Below, piece by piece: positions 44,696 to 51,974 of a DNA stretch of 64,000 bases. The translations under genes were made by a program, and so were the position numbers. Source of the DNA: Bacillota bacterium (GTDB lineage Bacteria; Bacillota; Clostridia; Christensenellales; Aristaeellaceae); NCBI GenBank assembly GCA_023444095.1, contig JAEZRP010000041.1:32126-96125 (forward strand), in the 5' to 3' direction. Under the pieces are notes generated by a model. That model saw only the letters and a list, made by a program, of their open reading frames with translations. It was not told the origin of the DNA and did no database searches. Each line of letters opens with the position of its first letter. The first letter of the stretch is position 1.

Positions 44696-44896
44696 ATGGA
44701 TATTGTCGATATCAAGGAGAATCTCCACGACGAGCGCGTTTTGGCCATCCTTTCCCATAGCTTGTACATGCCGACAAAGGAAAAGTTGCACCGAATCGCC
44801 AACGATTGAGAGGCCGATCCCGACGTCCTTGCCTATGCGTTTGTTGGAAACTTCTGCGCATACGGTGTCCTGATCCCGCTCCGCCATGCCATGAAG
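44696..44896 (+). pseudogene. Remnant of a GNAT acetyltransferase
   Basis: From ATG 44696 (with GGGGAGG six bases upstream) a reading frame runs MDIVDIKENLHDERVLAIL, then meets an in-frame TGA at 44807-44809. Beyond it the same frame continues ADPDVLAYAFVGNFCAYGVL until about 44890, where the terminator-like hairpin begins. The pattern matches the N-terminal third of a GNAT family starting with a similar helix and LHDERV motif. The acetyl-CoA loop is missing altogether, so this is a truncated remnant. The intact 37-codon piece (44696-44809) is unlikely to be functional. Confidence 0.6.
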
Positions 44897-44900
44897 AGAG

Positions 44901-44933
44901 ACGAACCCCGCCGTCGCGAGGTTCGTTCGTTTT
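44901..44933 (+). terminator. Hairpin after the GNAT remnant
   Basis: ACGAACC (44901-44907) pairs with GGTTCGT (44920-44926), with inner CCG/CG pairing, followed by a short TTTT at 44930. It ends 14 bases before the convergent histidine kinase gene. Confidence 0.55.
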
Positions 44934-44946
44934 GCATGGGAGTTTC

Positions 44947-46767
44947 TCAGTCATCCGGTGTCTCCTTTTCAAGCGAGAACCAGAAGTCCGAGCCTTTTCC
45001 GTGTTCGGTGGAGACGCCGATTTCCCCGCCCATCAGCTCCACGATCAGCTTCGCGATGGCGAGACCCAGCCCCGTGCCGGAGGTACGCATCCGCGACTTG
45101 TCCACCTTGTAGAATCGCTCCCAGATATGCGGAAGATCCTTCGGCTCGATGCCGCAGCCCGTGTCGCGGACGCCGAGAACGACCCGTTTCTTCTCGTCCC
45201 GCGCGTAGACCGTCACCGTGCCGCCGGAGGGCGTGAAGCTCACGGCGTTATCGAGAAACACCGTCAGAACCTGCAGAATCCTGTCCTCGTTTCCAAGGCA
45301 GGTGATGTGCGCCTCCGGCGTTTCCGTCACCAGCGCGACCCCGGCGTCAGCAGCTGTCTGCGCCACGCGCCGCACCGCCGCCTCTATGATCCCGCCCGCC
45401 TCCAGCTCTTCGATCTCGATGGTCAGCCGACCGTCCTGCAGCCGCGACATGTCGAGCATCTCCCGAATGAGTTTCTCGAGCCGGATCGTCTCCTGATAGA
45501 TGACCCGGTAGCAGTCCTGCTTCTCCTCCTCGGTGTCGATGAACCCGTCGAGCAGCGGCTCGACCATCCCACGAATTCCGGTCAAAGGCGTGCGGAGCTC
45601 GTGCGAAACGTTTGCCACGTAATCCCGCCGCATCTGCTCAAGCCGCTCGGCATCGGAAACGTCCTGCACAAGACAGACGGCGCCGATCACCACGTCATCC
45701 GCCAGGAGAGGCGAGGCGATGGCTGCAAGCCGCCGCTCACCGACCGTCCACATCGCGCGCTCGCGTTGTCTGCTCCGCATACAGAGGGAGAGGATTCGCC
45801 CGTATTCATCGGATGGGAACACGCGCACGGGCTTTCGCCCGAGTTCCGCCAACCGCAACAGGGACTCGTTGCAGTGCACCACGCGCATCGCGCGGTCGAC
45901 GGCGATGATTCCCTCGCCGATGCCGTTGATGATGAGGTCGAGCTTGTCGCGCTCCTCGCGCAGCCGTCCGACGACGTCCTTGAGCCGTACGGAGAGCGTG
46001 TTGAGCGTCGCCGCCAGTTCTCCGATCTCGTCGGTGGCGCTCACCTCGATGAACTGGCCGTACTTGCCCTCCGCAAGCCGCCTCGCGCCGTTCGTGATCG
46101 CGACGATGGGATTCGTGAGCCGCCCTGAAAGAATCCAGGAGACCGCGATCGCCAGGGTGATCGAAATGGCCGACACGATGAGCAGCATGAACAGCATGAC
46201 CGCCGAGCGTTCGCGGAACACGTCCACGGACTGGATGAGCACGATCCCTCCCGTCACTTCTCCGCCCGCGCTCACGACCGGCGCGCCCGCGAAGATGATG
46301 TCCCCCTTGACGAATTTAAACGCACGGATGTCCGAGACCGCCTCGCCCGCGAGGATGCGCGCGATGAAGTATTTGTCGATGGCGTCGAGAATCTGCACCT
46401 GCTTGAGCCGCGCGTCCTCCGCAGGAAGGTCCGCGCCGGGACTAAACTGAAAGCCGTCCGCGGGCGGCAGATGCGTCGCGATGTAATCCGAATCGATGTA
46501 GAGGATCTTGGCGTCGGAGAGATCCTCGTACATCTGCATGCGCTCGACGTCGTACCCTTCCCCCGGCTGTCCGGACTCCGTCCGCGCGATCGCCTTTACC
46601 TCCCTGAGGAGGGACTGCTTCTTGTCGTCGCGCATGGACGAATAGACCGCCACAAACATGGAAATCGACACGAAGACAATGACCATCACAGCCAGCGATA
46701 TGTGGCTGAACGTTGCCTTCGCGCCGATCCCAAGCTTTACGCGCTCGCGCCTCAATCGAAATTTCAT
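44947..46767 (-). CDS. Sensor histidine kinase with HAMP and PAS domains
   Basis: 606 residues, WalK/ResE-type architecture. TM1 (SLAVMVIVFVSISMFVAVY), extracytoplasmic sensor of about 130 residues (GEGYDVERMQMYEDLSDAK), TM2 (AVMLFMLLIVSAISITLAIA), HAMP (NPIVAITNGARRLAEGKYGQ), PAS (LIINGIGEGIIAVDRAMRVV), the phospho-acceptor His in VANVSHELRTPLTGIRG and an HATPase (LDNAVSFTPSGG, DTGCGIE, GTGLGLAI). Its start overlaps the regulator gene stop by one base (TGATG), so the two are coupled. The stimulus is unknown; the WalK-like form suggests cell-wall or redox sensing. Confidence 0.93.
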   Translation of the reverse strand: MKFRLRRERVKLGIGAKATFSHISLAVMVIVFVSISMFVAVYSSMRDDKKQSLLREVKAIARTESGQPGEGYDVERMQMYEDLSDAKILYIDSDYIATHLPPADGFQFSPGADLPAEDARLKQVQILDAIDKYFIARILAGEAVSDIRAFKFVKGDIIFAGAPVVSAGGEVTGGIVLIQSVDVFRERSAVMLFMLLIVSAISITLAIAVSWILSGRLTNPIVAITNGARRLAEGKYGQFIEVSATDEIGELAATLNTLSVRLKDVVGRLREERDKLDLIINGIGEGIIAVDRAMRVVHCNESLLRLAELGRKPVRVFPSDEYGRILSLCMRSRQRERAMWTVGERRLAAIASPLLADDVVIGAVCLVQDVSDAERLEQMRRDYVANVSHELRTPLTGIRGMVEPLLDGFIDTEEEKQDCYRVIYQETIRLEKLIREMLDMSRLQDGRLTIEIEELEAGGIIEAAVRRVAQTAADAGVALVTETPEAHITCLGNEDRILQVLTVFLDNAVSFTPSGGTVTVYARDEKKRVVLGVRDTGCGIEPKDLPHIWERFYKVDKSRMRTSGTGLGLAIAKLIVELMGGEIGVSTEHGKGSDFWFSLEKETPDD

Positions 46768-47474
46768 CAGGCCTCGCCTATTTCAAACCTGTACCCCACG
46801 CCCCAGACGGTCTTGATGTCCCAGTCGTTTCCTTCGATGCAAAGCTTCGCGCGGATGCGCTTAATGTGGCTGTCCACCGCGCGCGTGTCGCCCAGAAAGT
46901 CGTAACCCCAGATGCTCTGAAGAAGGTGCTCCCGGCTGAAAACCAGCCCCGGATTGCTCGCAAGCGTCCACAGAATCTCGATCTCCTTGGGCGTGCAGGG
47001 AATGACCTTCCCGTCCAGTTTTACGATAAACGCGCTCATGTCGATGTCGAGGTTTCCGGCCACCAGGTGCGAGCCCTTGCCGACCTCCTTCATTTCGTGG
47101 ATGCGCCGGAGCACGGCCTTCACGCGCGCCAGCACCTCGCGCGGGCTGAACGGCTTCGTGATGTAATCGTCCGCCCCCAGTTCGAGCCCGAGGAGCTTAT
47201 CAAACTCCTCGCCCTTCGCGGTCAGCATGATGATCGGGATATTCGACTCTTTTCGCGTTTCCCGGCACACCATTAGCCCGTCCATCTTCGGCATCATGAT
47301 GTCGAGAAGCACGATGTCCGGGCGATATTTCTTGACAAATGAAAGCGCTTCCTCGCCGTCGTAGGCCGACAGCATCTGATACCCTTCGCGCTTGAAGTAC
47401 GCGTTCAGGCTCTGGTGCACGTTGACGTCGTCGTCCGCGACCAAAATGCGGTAGCCGCTGCGGAATTCTTCCAT
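46767..47474 (-). CDS. OmpR/PhoB-family response regulator
   Basis: 235 residues. Receiver: VADDDVNVH acidic pair, phospho-acceptor in VLLDIMMPKMDG, Thr in MLTAKG, Lys in TKPF. Winged helix: CTPKEIEILWTLASNPG, VFSREHLLQSIWGYDF and AVDSHIKRIRAKL. ATG preceded by AAGGAAGTGATCAA. It heads a two-gene operon with the PAS kinase and is read from the promoter at 47511-47539. Confidence 0.94.
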   Translation of the reverse strand: MEEFRSGYRILVADDDVNVHQSLNAYFKREGYQMLSAYDGEEALSFVKKYRPDIVLLDIMMPKMDGLMVCRETRKESNIPIIMLTAKGEEFDKLLGLELGADDYITKPFSPREVLARVKAVLRRIHEMKEVGKGSHLVAGNLDIDMSAFIVKLDGKVIPCTPKEIEILWTLASNPGLVFSREHLLQSIWGYDFLGDTRAVDSHIKRIRAKLCIEGNDWDIKTVWGVGYRFEIGEA

Positions 47475-47510
47475 TTGATCACTTCCTTTCTTATCAATCG
47501 GGTTGATTTT

Positions 47511-47539
47511 ATCTTATATCCGTGTCGAAGCTGTGTCAA
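47511..47539 (-). promoter_or_regulatory. Promoter of the PAS-kinase two-component operon
   Basis: Read leftwards: TTGACA (complement of 47534-47539), 17-base spacer, TAAGAT (complement of 47511-47516). Confidence 0.78.
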
Positions 47540-47638
47540 GCCGGTCAAATGATAAATCTTGCGCCGCCCCACCTCAAATTGGCAGGATTCGCGCGCGGAG
47601 CGCGATCAATACTATTCACGGCGAAAGGCGGCGGTCGG

Positions 47639-48085
47639 TTGAAAAATATGCGGTCGCTGCGCGGCATGAGCGTCGTGGTCGACGCGCGACCCGTCGGACG
47701 CGTCTTGCAGGTCTGTCTCTCGACCGACCTGAAGCGCATGGACGGCATCTGGATCGACGCGGGCGTCAAGGGTGTCCGTTTCATCGATGCGGAACGCGTC
47801 TCGGTCATCGGCTCCCGCGCGATCATTGCGGACGAACGCGGCGAACGCGTCCGGATCAAGCCAAACCAGCTCTTTCTCAGGGCCGTTTCCACAGCCGGAC
47901 AAAGGCTTGGGGCTGTGGTGGGCGCCGAGATCGACGAGGTGAGCTTGACGGTCGTGAACCTGATCCTTTCGCTCGGCTACCTGGAGGATCTCACGCGCGG
48001 GGAGCTGCGCGTCGACGATTATGCGTACGATGCCGAGAACCGCCGCGTGGTGATCCCCGAAGCTCTCATCGATTCGGAGGTGTGA
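47639..48085 (+). CDS. PRC-barrel domain protein
   Basis: 148 residues. The N-terminal PRC barrel (MRSLRGMSVVVDARPVGRVL … GVKGVRFIDAERVSVIGSRA) resembles YlmC/YmxH-type proteins; a second beta-rich half follows (GAVVGAEIDEVSLTVVNLIL, GELRVDDYAYDAENRRVVIP). The start is uncertain: TTG at 47639 after AAAGGCGGCGG, or ATG at 47648. It begins a rightward block with a 54-residue protein and a permease. The YlmC-like family is linked to sporulation in Bacillus but without known activity. Confidence 0.75.
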   Translation: MKNMRSLRGMSVVVDARPVGRVLQVCLSTDLKRMDGIWIDAGVKGVRFIDAERVSVIGSRAIIADERGERVRIKPNQLFLRAVSTAGQRLGAVVGAEIDEVSLTVVNLILSLGYLEDLTRGELRVDDYAYDAENRRVVIPEALIDSEV

Positions 48086-48087
48086 CA

Positions 48088-48252
48088 ATGAGGATGCACA
48101 GATTTGGTGCGGTCGCGCTGGGCGCGTTTATGGGCGCGGCGACCGCAATGACACTCGTCTCAATGGACCCCAGCATGCGCCGCCAGATGCGCTGCAGGGC
48201 CATGAAGGCCGGACGCCGGGCGGTGCGCATGGCCGGAAACTACTTCAGGTAA
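48088..48252 (+). CDS. 54-residue YtxH-like basic membrane-anchored protein
   Basis: The ATG at 48088 has GGAGG seven bases upstream and directly follows the PRC-barrel gene. The protein has an N-terminal Ala/Gly/Met-rich hydrophobic segment (FGAVALGAFMGAATAMTLV) and a strongly basic tail (MRRQMRCRAMKAGRRAVRMA + GNYFR). Such small proteins with one helix and a basic tail resemble YtxH-like sequences. It ends four bases before the permease gene. Too short for a family call with certainty. Confidence 0.65.
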   Translation: MRMHRFGAVALGAFMGAATAMTLVSMDPSMRRQMRCRAMKAGRRAVRMAGNYFR

Positions 48253-48256
48253 TTGC

Positions 48257-49282
48257 GTGGAGAGGCTCAGGCGCATTCCGCCGCGCGCGCTCCGGACGTC
48301 CGCCGCAATCTTTGTGATTTTTGCGGTCCTCGTCCTCTTCCGCGGCGTCGCGACCAACGTGCTCCGACTGCTCGCGGAAGCGGGCGCGGCGGCGTTTGTG
48401 CTTGAGCCCGTCTCGCGGTGTTACGAAAAGAGGATGAGCCGTTCCGGGGCGTCGCTCCTTGCCGTTTTGACTGCCTTTGTGATCGCGGCGCTCGTCGTCA
48501 TGCTGCTCGTTCCAGCGGTGGCGGGTCCGCTGACCGATTTATACGCTTCCCTTCCCGCGATGATCGTATCCCTGCGGCGGCTCCTGGACGGCGCACAATC
48601 CGCGCTGGGCGCGCTCGGCATCTCCTTCGGTTCTCTTTCCGCGTCTCTTCAGTCGCGAATCGAGGGCCTCGCCCTCTACCTGGCCGCGTCCGCGGCGCGC
48701 ATTGCCTCGACGACTGCGCGGCTCGTGATCGTCGTGACCATCAGCTACTTTATCCTCCGCGACCGGGAAAGGCTCCAATTGCGGCTCGAGCTGCTCGTAC
48801 CGCTCAAGTTCCGCGAGCGCGTGGTGCGCGCTTGTTCGTCCGCGCAGCGCGAGCTCAAAATGTATCTCAAGGGCCAAATGATGATTTCGCTCATGGTCGG
48901 CGCGCTCTCGGCGGTGGGGCTCGCGGCGGCGCGCGTTCCGGCGGGCGTGGGGCTTGGCATGCTGACGGGCCTTCTGAACGTCATCCCCTACTTCGGTCCC
49001 GTACTCGCGTGTGTGCCCGTCACCCTTGCGGCGCTCACGGTGGATCTTCCCTGTGCCATTGTCGCGGTGGCCGTTCTGATCGCGGTGCAGCAGATCGACG
49101 GGCTTGTGATTTCCCCGCGCGTCATGGGCGGCGTCACGGGATTCTCCTCGGCGTTCGTCATCGTTGCGCTCTACGCCGCGGGGGCCTATAAGGGCGTCCT
49201 CGGCATGCTGCTCGCTCTGCCCGTCCTGATTCTTATTCGAACATGCATTAGAGTTTTTGTAGAATCCGGCGCGGGGAATTGA
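48257..49282 (+). CDS. AI-2E-family transporter (PerM/YtvI-like)
   Basis: Integral membrane protein of 341 residues and about seven helices, AI-2E exporter/Na-H antiporter-like superfamily. Marker regions: a conserved late helix pair GLLNVIPYFGPVLACVPVTL and VQQIDGLVISPRVMGG, then the SSAFVIVALYAAGAYKGVLGM C-terminal block. Start is GTG at 48257, a weak ribosome site (CAGGTAATTGC). Whether it moves AI-2, sodium or another solute cannot be told. Its stop codon overlaps the -35 box of the ireB promoter. Confidence 0.9.
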   Translation: MERLRRIPPRALRTSAAIFVIFAVLVLFRGVATNVLRLLAEAGAAAFVLEPVSRCYEKRMSRSGASLLAVLTAFVIAALVVMLLVPAVAGPLTDLYASLPAMIVSLRRLLDGAQSALGALGISFGSLSASLQSRIEGLALYLAASAARIASTTARLVIVVTISYFILRDRERLQLRLELLVPLKFRERVVRACSSAQRELKMYLKGQMMISLMVGALSAVGLAAARVPAGVGLGMLTGLLNVIPYFGPVLACVPVTLAALTVDLPCAIVAVAVLIAVQQIDGLVISPRVMGGVTGFSSAFVIVALYAAGAYKGVLGMLLALPVLILIRTCIRVFVESGAGN

Positions 49283-49307
49283 TATTCCGCGCTCTTTGTG
49301 CTATACT
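49279..49307 (+). promoter_or_regulatory. Promoter of the ireB-ruvX block
   Basis: TTGATA (49279-49284), 17-base spacer, TATACT (49302-49307); overlaps the stop of the AI-2E gene. Confidence 0.85.
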
Positions 49308-49352
49308 ACGATTAAGTTTTGCACGTAAGGTCTATCGGAAAGGCGGTGCGTT

Positions 49353-49616
49353 ATGGACGGCAGAATGGGAGAGACACGGAATTTCAGGCTACCCGATAAT
49401 ACCCCCGAATCCGCGGAGGAGATCATCCGGGTGGTTTATCAGGCGTTGAAAGCCAAGGGTCACGATCCCATCATGCAGATCGTGGGCTACCTGATCTCCG
49501 GCGATCCTACGTACATAACCAGCTACAACAACGCGCGCTCGCTCATCCGCCGTCTGGAACGGGACGAATTGCTCGAGGAGTTTGTGCGGTTTTATCTGGA
49601 GAATCTCGACAAATAA
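49353..49616 (+). CDS. ireB: IreB-family regulatory phosphoprotein (DUF965)
   Basis: 87 residues, the usual size. Signature: AEEIIRVVYQALKAKGHDP, IMQIVGYLISGDPTYITSYN and NARSLIRRLERDELLEEFV. In Enterococcus IreB is phosphorylated by the PASTA kinase IreK on Thr residues of its N-terminus. ATG 49353 follows AAAGGCGG; ATG 49365 gives a shorter form. It stands, as usual for Bacillota, upstream of ruvX, but here an aldo/keto reductase gene is inserted between them, starting directly after its stop. Confidence 0.94.
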   Translation: MDGRMGETRNFRLPDNTPESAEEIIRVVYQALKAKGHDPIMQIVGYLISGDPTYITSYNNARSLIRRLERDELLEEFVRFYLENLDK

Positions 49617-50561
49617 ATGCGCACGGTTGAGCTTGGCCGCACGGGGATTCACGTTTCGCGGCTATGCTTCGGGACGCTCACCATGGCCCCGATGCAGAAG
49701 AATCTTTCCCCGGAGGAAGGCGCGCGGCTTCTCCTCTATGCGCATGAGCGCGGCGTCCGCTTTCTGGACACCGCCGATCTTTATGATACGTACCCACATA
49801 TCCGGCGTGCGCTTGCCGCGGCGTCGGATTATGTTGTCAGTACGAAGGCGTATTGCTACGACGGCGAGACTGCGCGGGCAGCGCTTGAGCGCGCGTACCG
49901 CGGCCTCGGCCGCGACTATGTGGACGTGTTCATGTTGCACGAGCAGGAATCGCTCTACACGCTGCGCGGCCACGAGGAGGCGCTTACTTACCTCGCGGAG
50001 CAGAAGCGGTTGGGACGCATCGGCGCGGTCGGCGTGAGCACCCACTACGCGGGCTGCGTCCACGCGACGCGCCTCTTTCCGGAGATACAGGTGATCCACC
50101 CCATTATCAACATCGAGGGCATCGGCATTCAGGACGGTTCGCGGGAAATGATGGAGGGGTACATCGAGGAGGCGCATGGCCGCGGCGTGGGTATCCTCGC
50201 CATGAAGTCCCTGGGTGGCGGGCATCTGATCGCCTCGAGCTACGAGGCGCTGCGATACGTGATCGACGCTCCGTGGGTGGACGCGGTCGCGGTCGGCATG
50301 CAATCCTTCGAGGAGATCGACGCAAACGTCGCGGCGTTTGACGGCGATGCGAACGCGCGGGAGCTGCTCGAAAACCTCCGGCATAAAAAGCGCCGCATCA
50401 TGGTGCACGACTGGTGCGAGGGCTGCGGAAAGTGCGCCGCACGCTGCCACCAGAACGCGATCACGATCGTGGACGGCAGGGCGAAAATCGATCAGGATAA
50501 ATGCGTCTTCTGCGGCTATTGCGCGCGCGCGTGTCCGCAGGTGTGCATCAAGGTGGTGTGA
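49617..50561 (+). CDS. Aldo/keto reductase with C-terminal 2x[4Fe-4S] ferredoxin domain
   Basis: 314 residues. N-terminal AKR barrel with catalytic Asp/Tyr in FLDTADLYDTYP, Lys in VVSTKAYC and His in VFMLHEQES; residues about 255-314 carry two CxxCxxCxxxC clusters (CEGCGKCAARC and CVFCGYCARAC). NADPH-dependent reduction linked to ferredoxin-type electron flow is implied by the combination. The ATG lies directly after the ireB stop codon with no gap, and the stop overlaps the ribosome site of ruvX. Position inside the ireB-ruvX block suggests an insertion into an otherwise conserved gene order. Confidence 0.9.
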   Translation: MRTVELGRTGIHVSRLCFGTLTMAPMQKNLSPEEGARLLLYAHERGVRFLDTADLYDTYPHIRRALAAASDYVVSTKAYCYDGETARAALERAYRGLGRDYVDVFMLHEQESLYTLRGHEEALTYLAEQKRLGRIGAVGVSTHYAGCVHATRLFPEIQVIHPIINIEGIGIQDGSREMMEGYIEEAHGRGVGILAMKSLGGGHLIASSYEALRYVIDAPWVDAVAVGMQSFEEIDANVAAFDGDANARELLENLRHKKRRIMVHDWCEGCGKCAARCHQNAITIVDGRAKIDQDKCVFCGYCARACPQVCIKVV

Positions 50562-50563
50562 GG

Positions 50564-51331
50564 ATGCGCGTACTCTGTCTGGACGTGGGCGAAAAGCGCA
50601 TCGGCGTCGCGGTCACGGACGCGCTCGACATCACCGCGCAGGGCGTCGAAACCATCTTCACGAGGGGCATGGAGAACGACGTCGCGCGCGTTCTCGGACT
50701 CATGAAATCCTACGCGACCGACCGGGTTTTGATCGGCCTTCCCCGGAACATGGACGGTTCGGAAGGCCCGCAGGCCGCGCACAGCCGCGCATTCGGGGAA
50801 AGGCTGCTTGCCGCCGGGATGAACGTCCGCTATCAGGATGAGCGCATGACGACCAAGAGCGCCACGCGCACGCTGATTGAGGGCGGCGTCCGCCGGGAAA
50901 AGCGAAAGCAAGTCGTCGACAAGCTTGCCGCGTGCTACATCCTCCAGTCGTTCATGGACGCGGGGGGCTGGCGCGAGACAGAAACAATACGGGATCAAAT
51001 CCCATCAAAGAAAGAGGTTTTTCGCATGGCGGACGAGCGCAATCACGATCTGGATATGGAACAGGAGAACATCGTCGAGCTGTTCGACGAGGACGGCAAT
51101 ACCCTCAAGTTCGAGCACATCATGACGCTCGAGCACAAGGGCAAAGCATACATCTGCTTGGCACCTGCCGAGCCCATGGAGGACGTCGGCGAGGATGAGC
51201 TGGTCATCATGCGCGTCGGCACCGACGAGGAGAGCGGCGAGGACGTCTACGAGACCATCGAGGACGAAAAGGAGCTTGACGAAGTCTTCGAAGAGTATCT
51301 CAAGATCGCAGAGACGGACGAGGGCGAATAA
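50564..51331 (+). CDS. ruvX: RuvX (YqgF) Holliday-junction resolvase-like nuclease read in frame into YrzB/DUF1292
   Basis: 255 residues. Residues 1-140 are RuvX: LCLDVGEKRIGVAVTD with the first catalytic Asp, IGLPRNMDGSEGPQA, YQDERMTTKSATRTL with the second acidic residue, and KQVVDKLAACYILQSFMD. Residues about 155-255 form the DUF1292/YrzB domain (NIVELFDEDGNTLKFEHIMT, GKAYICLAPAEP, DELVIMRVGTDEESGEDVYE). In other Bacillota these are separate adjacent genes. Here no stop falls between them. An internal ATG at 51026 with AGAGG upstream could give the DUF1292 protein alone (101 residues). Confidence 0.85.
   Translation: MRVLCLDVGEKRIGVAVTDALDITAQGVETIFTRGMENDVARVLGLMKSYATDRVLIGLPRNMDGSEGPQAAHSRAFGERLLAAGMNVRYQDERMTTKSATRTLIEGGVRREKRKQVVDKLAACYILQSFMDAGGWRETETIRDQIPSKKEVFRMADERNHDLDMEQENIVELFDEDGNTLKFEHIMTLEHKGKAYICLAPAEPMEDVGEDELVIMRVGTDEESGEDVYETIEDEKELDEVFEEYLKIAETDEGE
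51026..51331 (+). CDS. Possible internal YrzB/DUF1292 protein
   Basis: ATG 51026 (MADERNHDLDMEQENIVELF), 101 residues, is preceded by AAAGAGG at normal spacing and lies in the same frame as ruvX. It has the length and composition of free-standing DUF1292 proteins (acidic, two beta-sheet halves). It may be translated separately within the fused gene. Function of the family is unknown. Confidence 0.55.
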   Translation: MADERNHDLDMEQENIVELFDEDGNTLKFEHIMTLEHKGKAYICLAPAEPMEDVGEDELVIMRVGTDEESGEDVYETIEDEKELDEVFEEYLKIAETDEGE

Positions 51332-51341
51332 ACGATCAGAG

Positions 51342-51367
51342 AACCCGGACGCGCAGTCGTTCGGGTT
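51342..51367 (+). terminator. Hairpin after ruvX-yrzB
   Basis: Ten-bp stem AACCCGGACG (51342-51351) / CGTTCGGGTT (51358-51367) with one G-T pair and a six-base loop; T-run short. Confidence 0.65.
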
Positions 51368-51433
51368 TGTCCGATTGATCGGTTATGGCCTGCGAAGCGC
51401 GGATATCTGTGGCAATCGGAAAAAAACGAGCTT

Positions 51434-51463
51434 GGCGGGGAATGCGCGTTCGCATTTCCCGCC
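51434..51463. other. Second strong hairpin in the ruvX 3' region
   Basis: GGCGGGGAATGCG (51434-51446) pairs with CGCATTTCCCGCC (51451-51463), 13 bp with one G-T, CGTT loop. Together with the preceding hairpin it fills the 175-base gap before the convergent DUF3795 gene; no gene is seen here. A T6 tract follows near 51490. Confidence 0.6.
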
Positions 51464-51507
51464 TACTCCTCCTGAGGGTGCAGCCGTTTTTTGCGCCGAC
51501 GTCCTGG

Positions 51508-51885
51508 TCAGTTCAGCCCGTCGCCGCGCATGGCCCGCAGACATTCAACCGCCGCGCGGTGGTGCCCGGCCGAGGCTTCAAAATCTGAAAGCTCCTTGCA
51601 CATGAATTCCCCGCACATGCCGCAGTGAGCGAGTCCCTTTCGGTCGACGCAGCACGCGCGGATCGCGCAGTCCGCGCTCCACTGGACCGCGCGGTCGCCC
51701 AGACAGCCCGCACAGAAGGGCGCCTTCGCCATCACCGCCTCGCGCCCCTCCTCCGACCCGATCCAACCCATCCGCCTGAACCACGGAACCAGCGCCTCCG
51801 CCCGCTCCGCCTCGAAGCCCGCCCCGTACAGATTGCAGTCATTGCAGTCGATTCCGCACGGCGCCATTTCCAGTCTGTCCGTCAC
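51508..51885 (-). CDS. DUF3795-domain Cys-rich protein
   Basis: 125 residues with about 11 Cys arranged in the family pattern: CGIDCNDCNLY, FCAGCLGDR, CAIRACCVDR, HCGMCGEFMC. Presumed metal (zinc or Fe-S) binding; function unknown. The start is GTG at 51885 with GGGGGA eight bases upstream. Single gene, convergent with the ruvX block and preceded, on the same strand, by the terminator of the GNAT-methyltransferase gene. Confidence 0.85.
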   Translation of the reverse strand: MTDRLEMAPCGIDCNDCNLYGAGFEAERAEALVPWFRRMGWIGSEEGREAVMAKAPFCAGCLGDRAVQWSADCAIRACCVDRKGLAHCGMCGEFMCKELSDFEASAGHHRAAVECLRAMRGDGLN

Positions 51886-51935
51886 GGTTCATTCCCCCAC
51901 ACATGTATTTCATCGGTATCATACTACAATTTTAC

Positions 51936-51966
51936 AAAAAAGGAAACCCGGATGCGAACATCCGGG
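51936..51966 (-). terminator. Terminator of the GNAT-methyltransferase gene
   Basis: Read leftwards, an 8-bp stem (51959-51966 with 51947-51954, CCCGGATG / CATCCGGG), TTCG loop, then T-rich (complement of 51936-51942). Confidence 0.88.
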
Positions 51967-51974
51967 CTTCTTCA

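Noticed and set aside
47621..47650. PRC-barrel start at 47522 giving 187 residues
   Set aside because: No ribosome site at 47522; the barrel begins only at MRSLRG.
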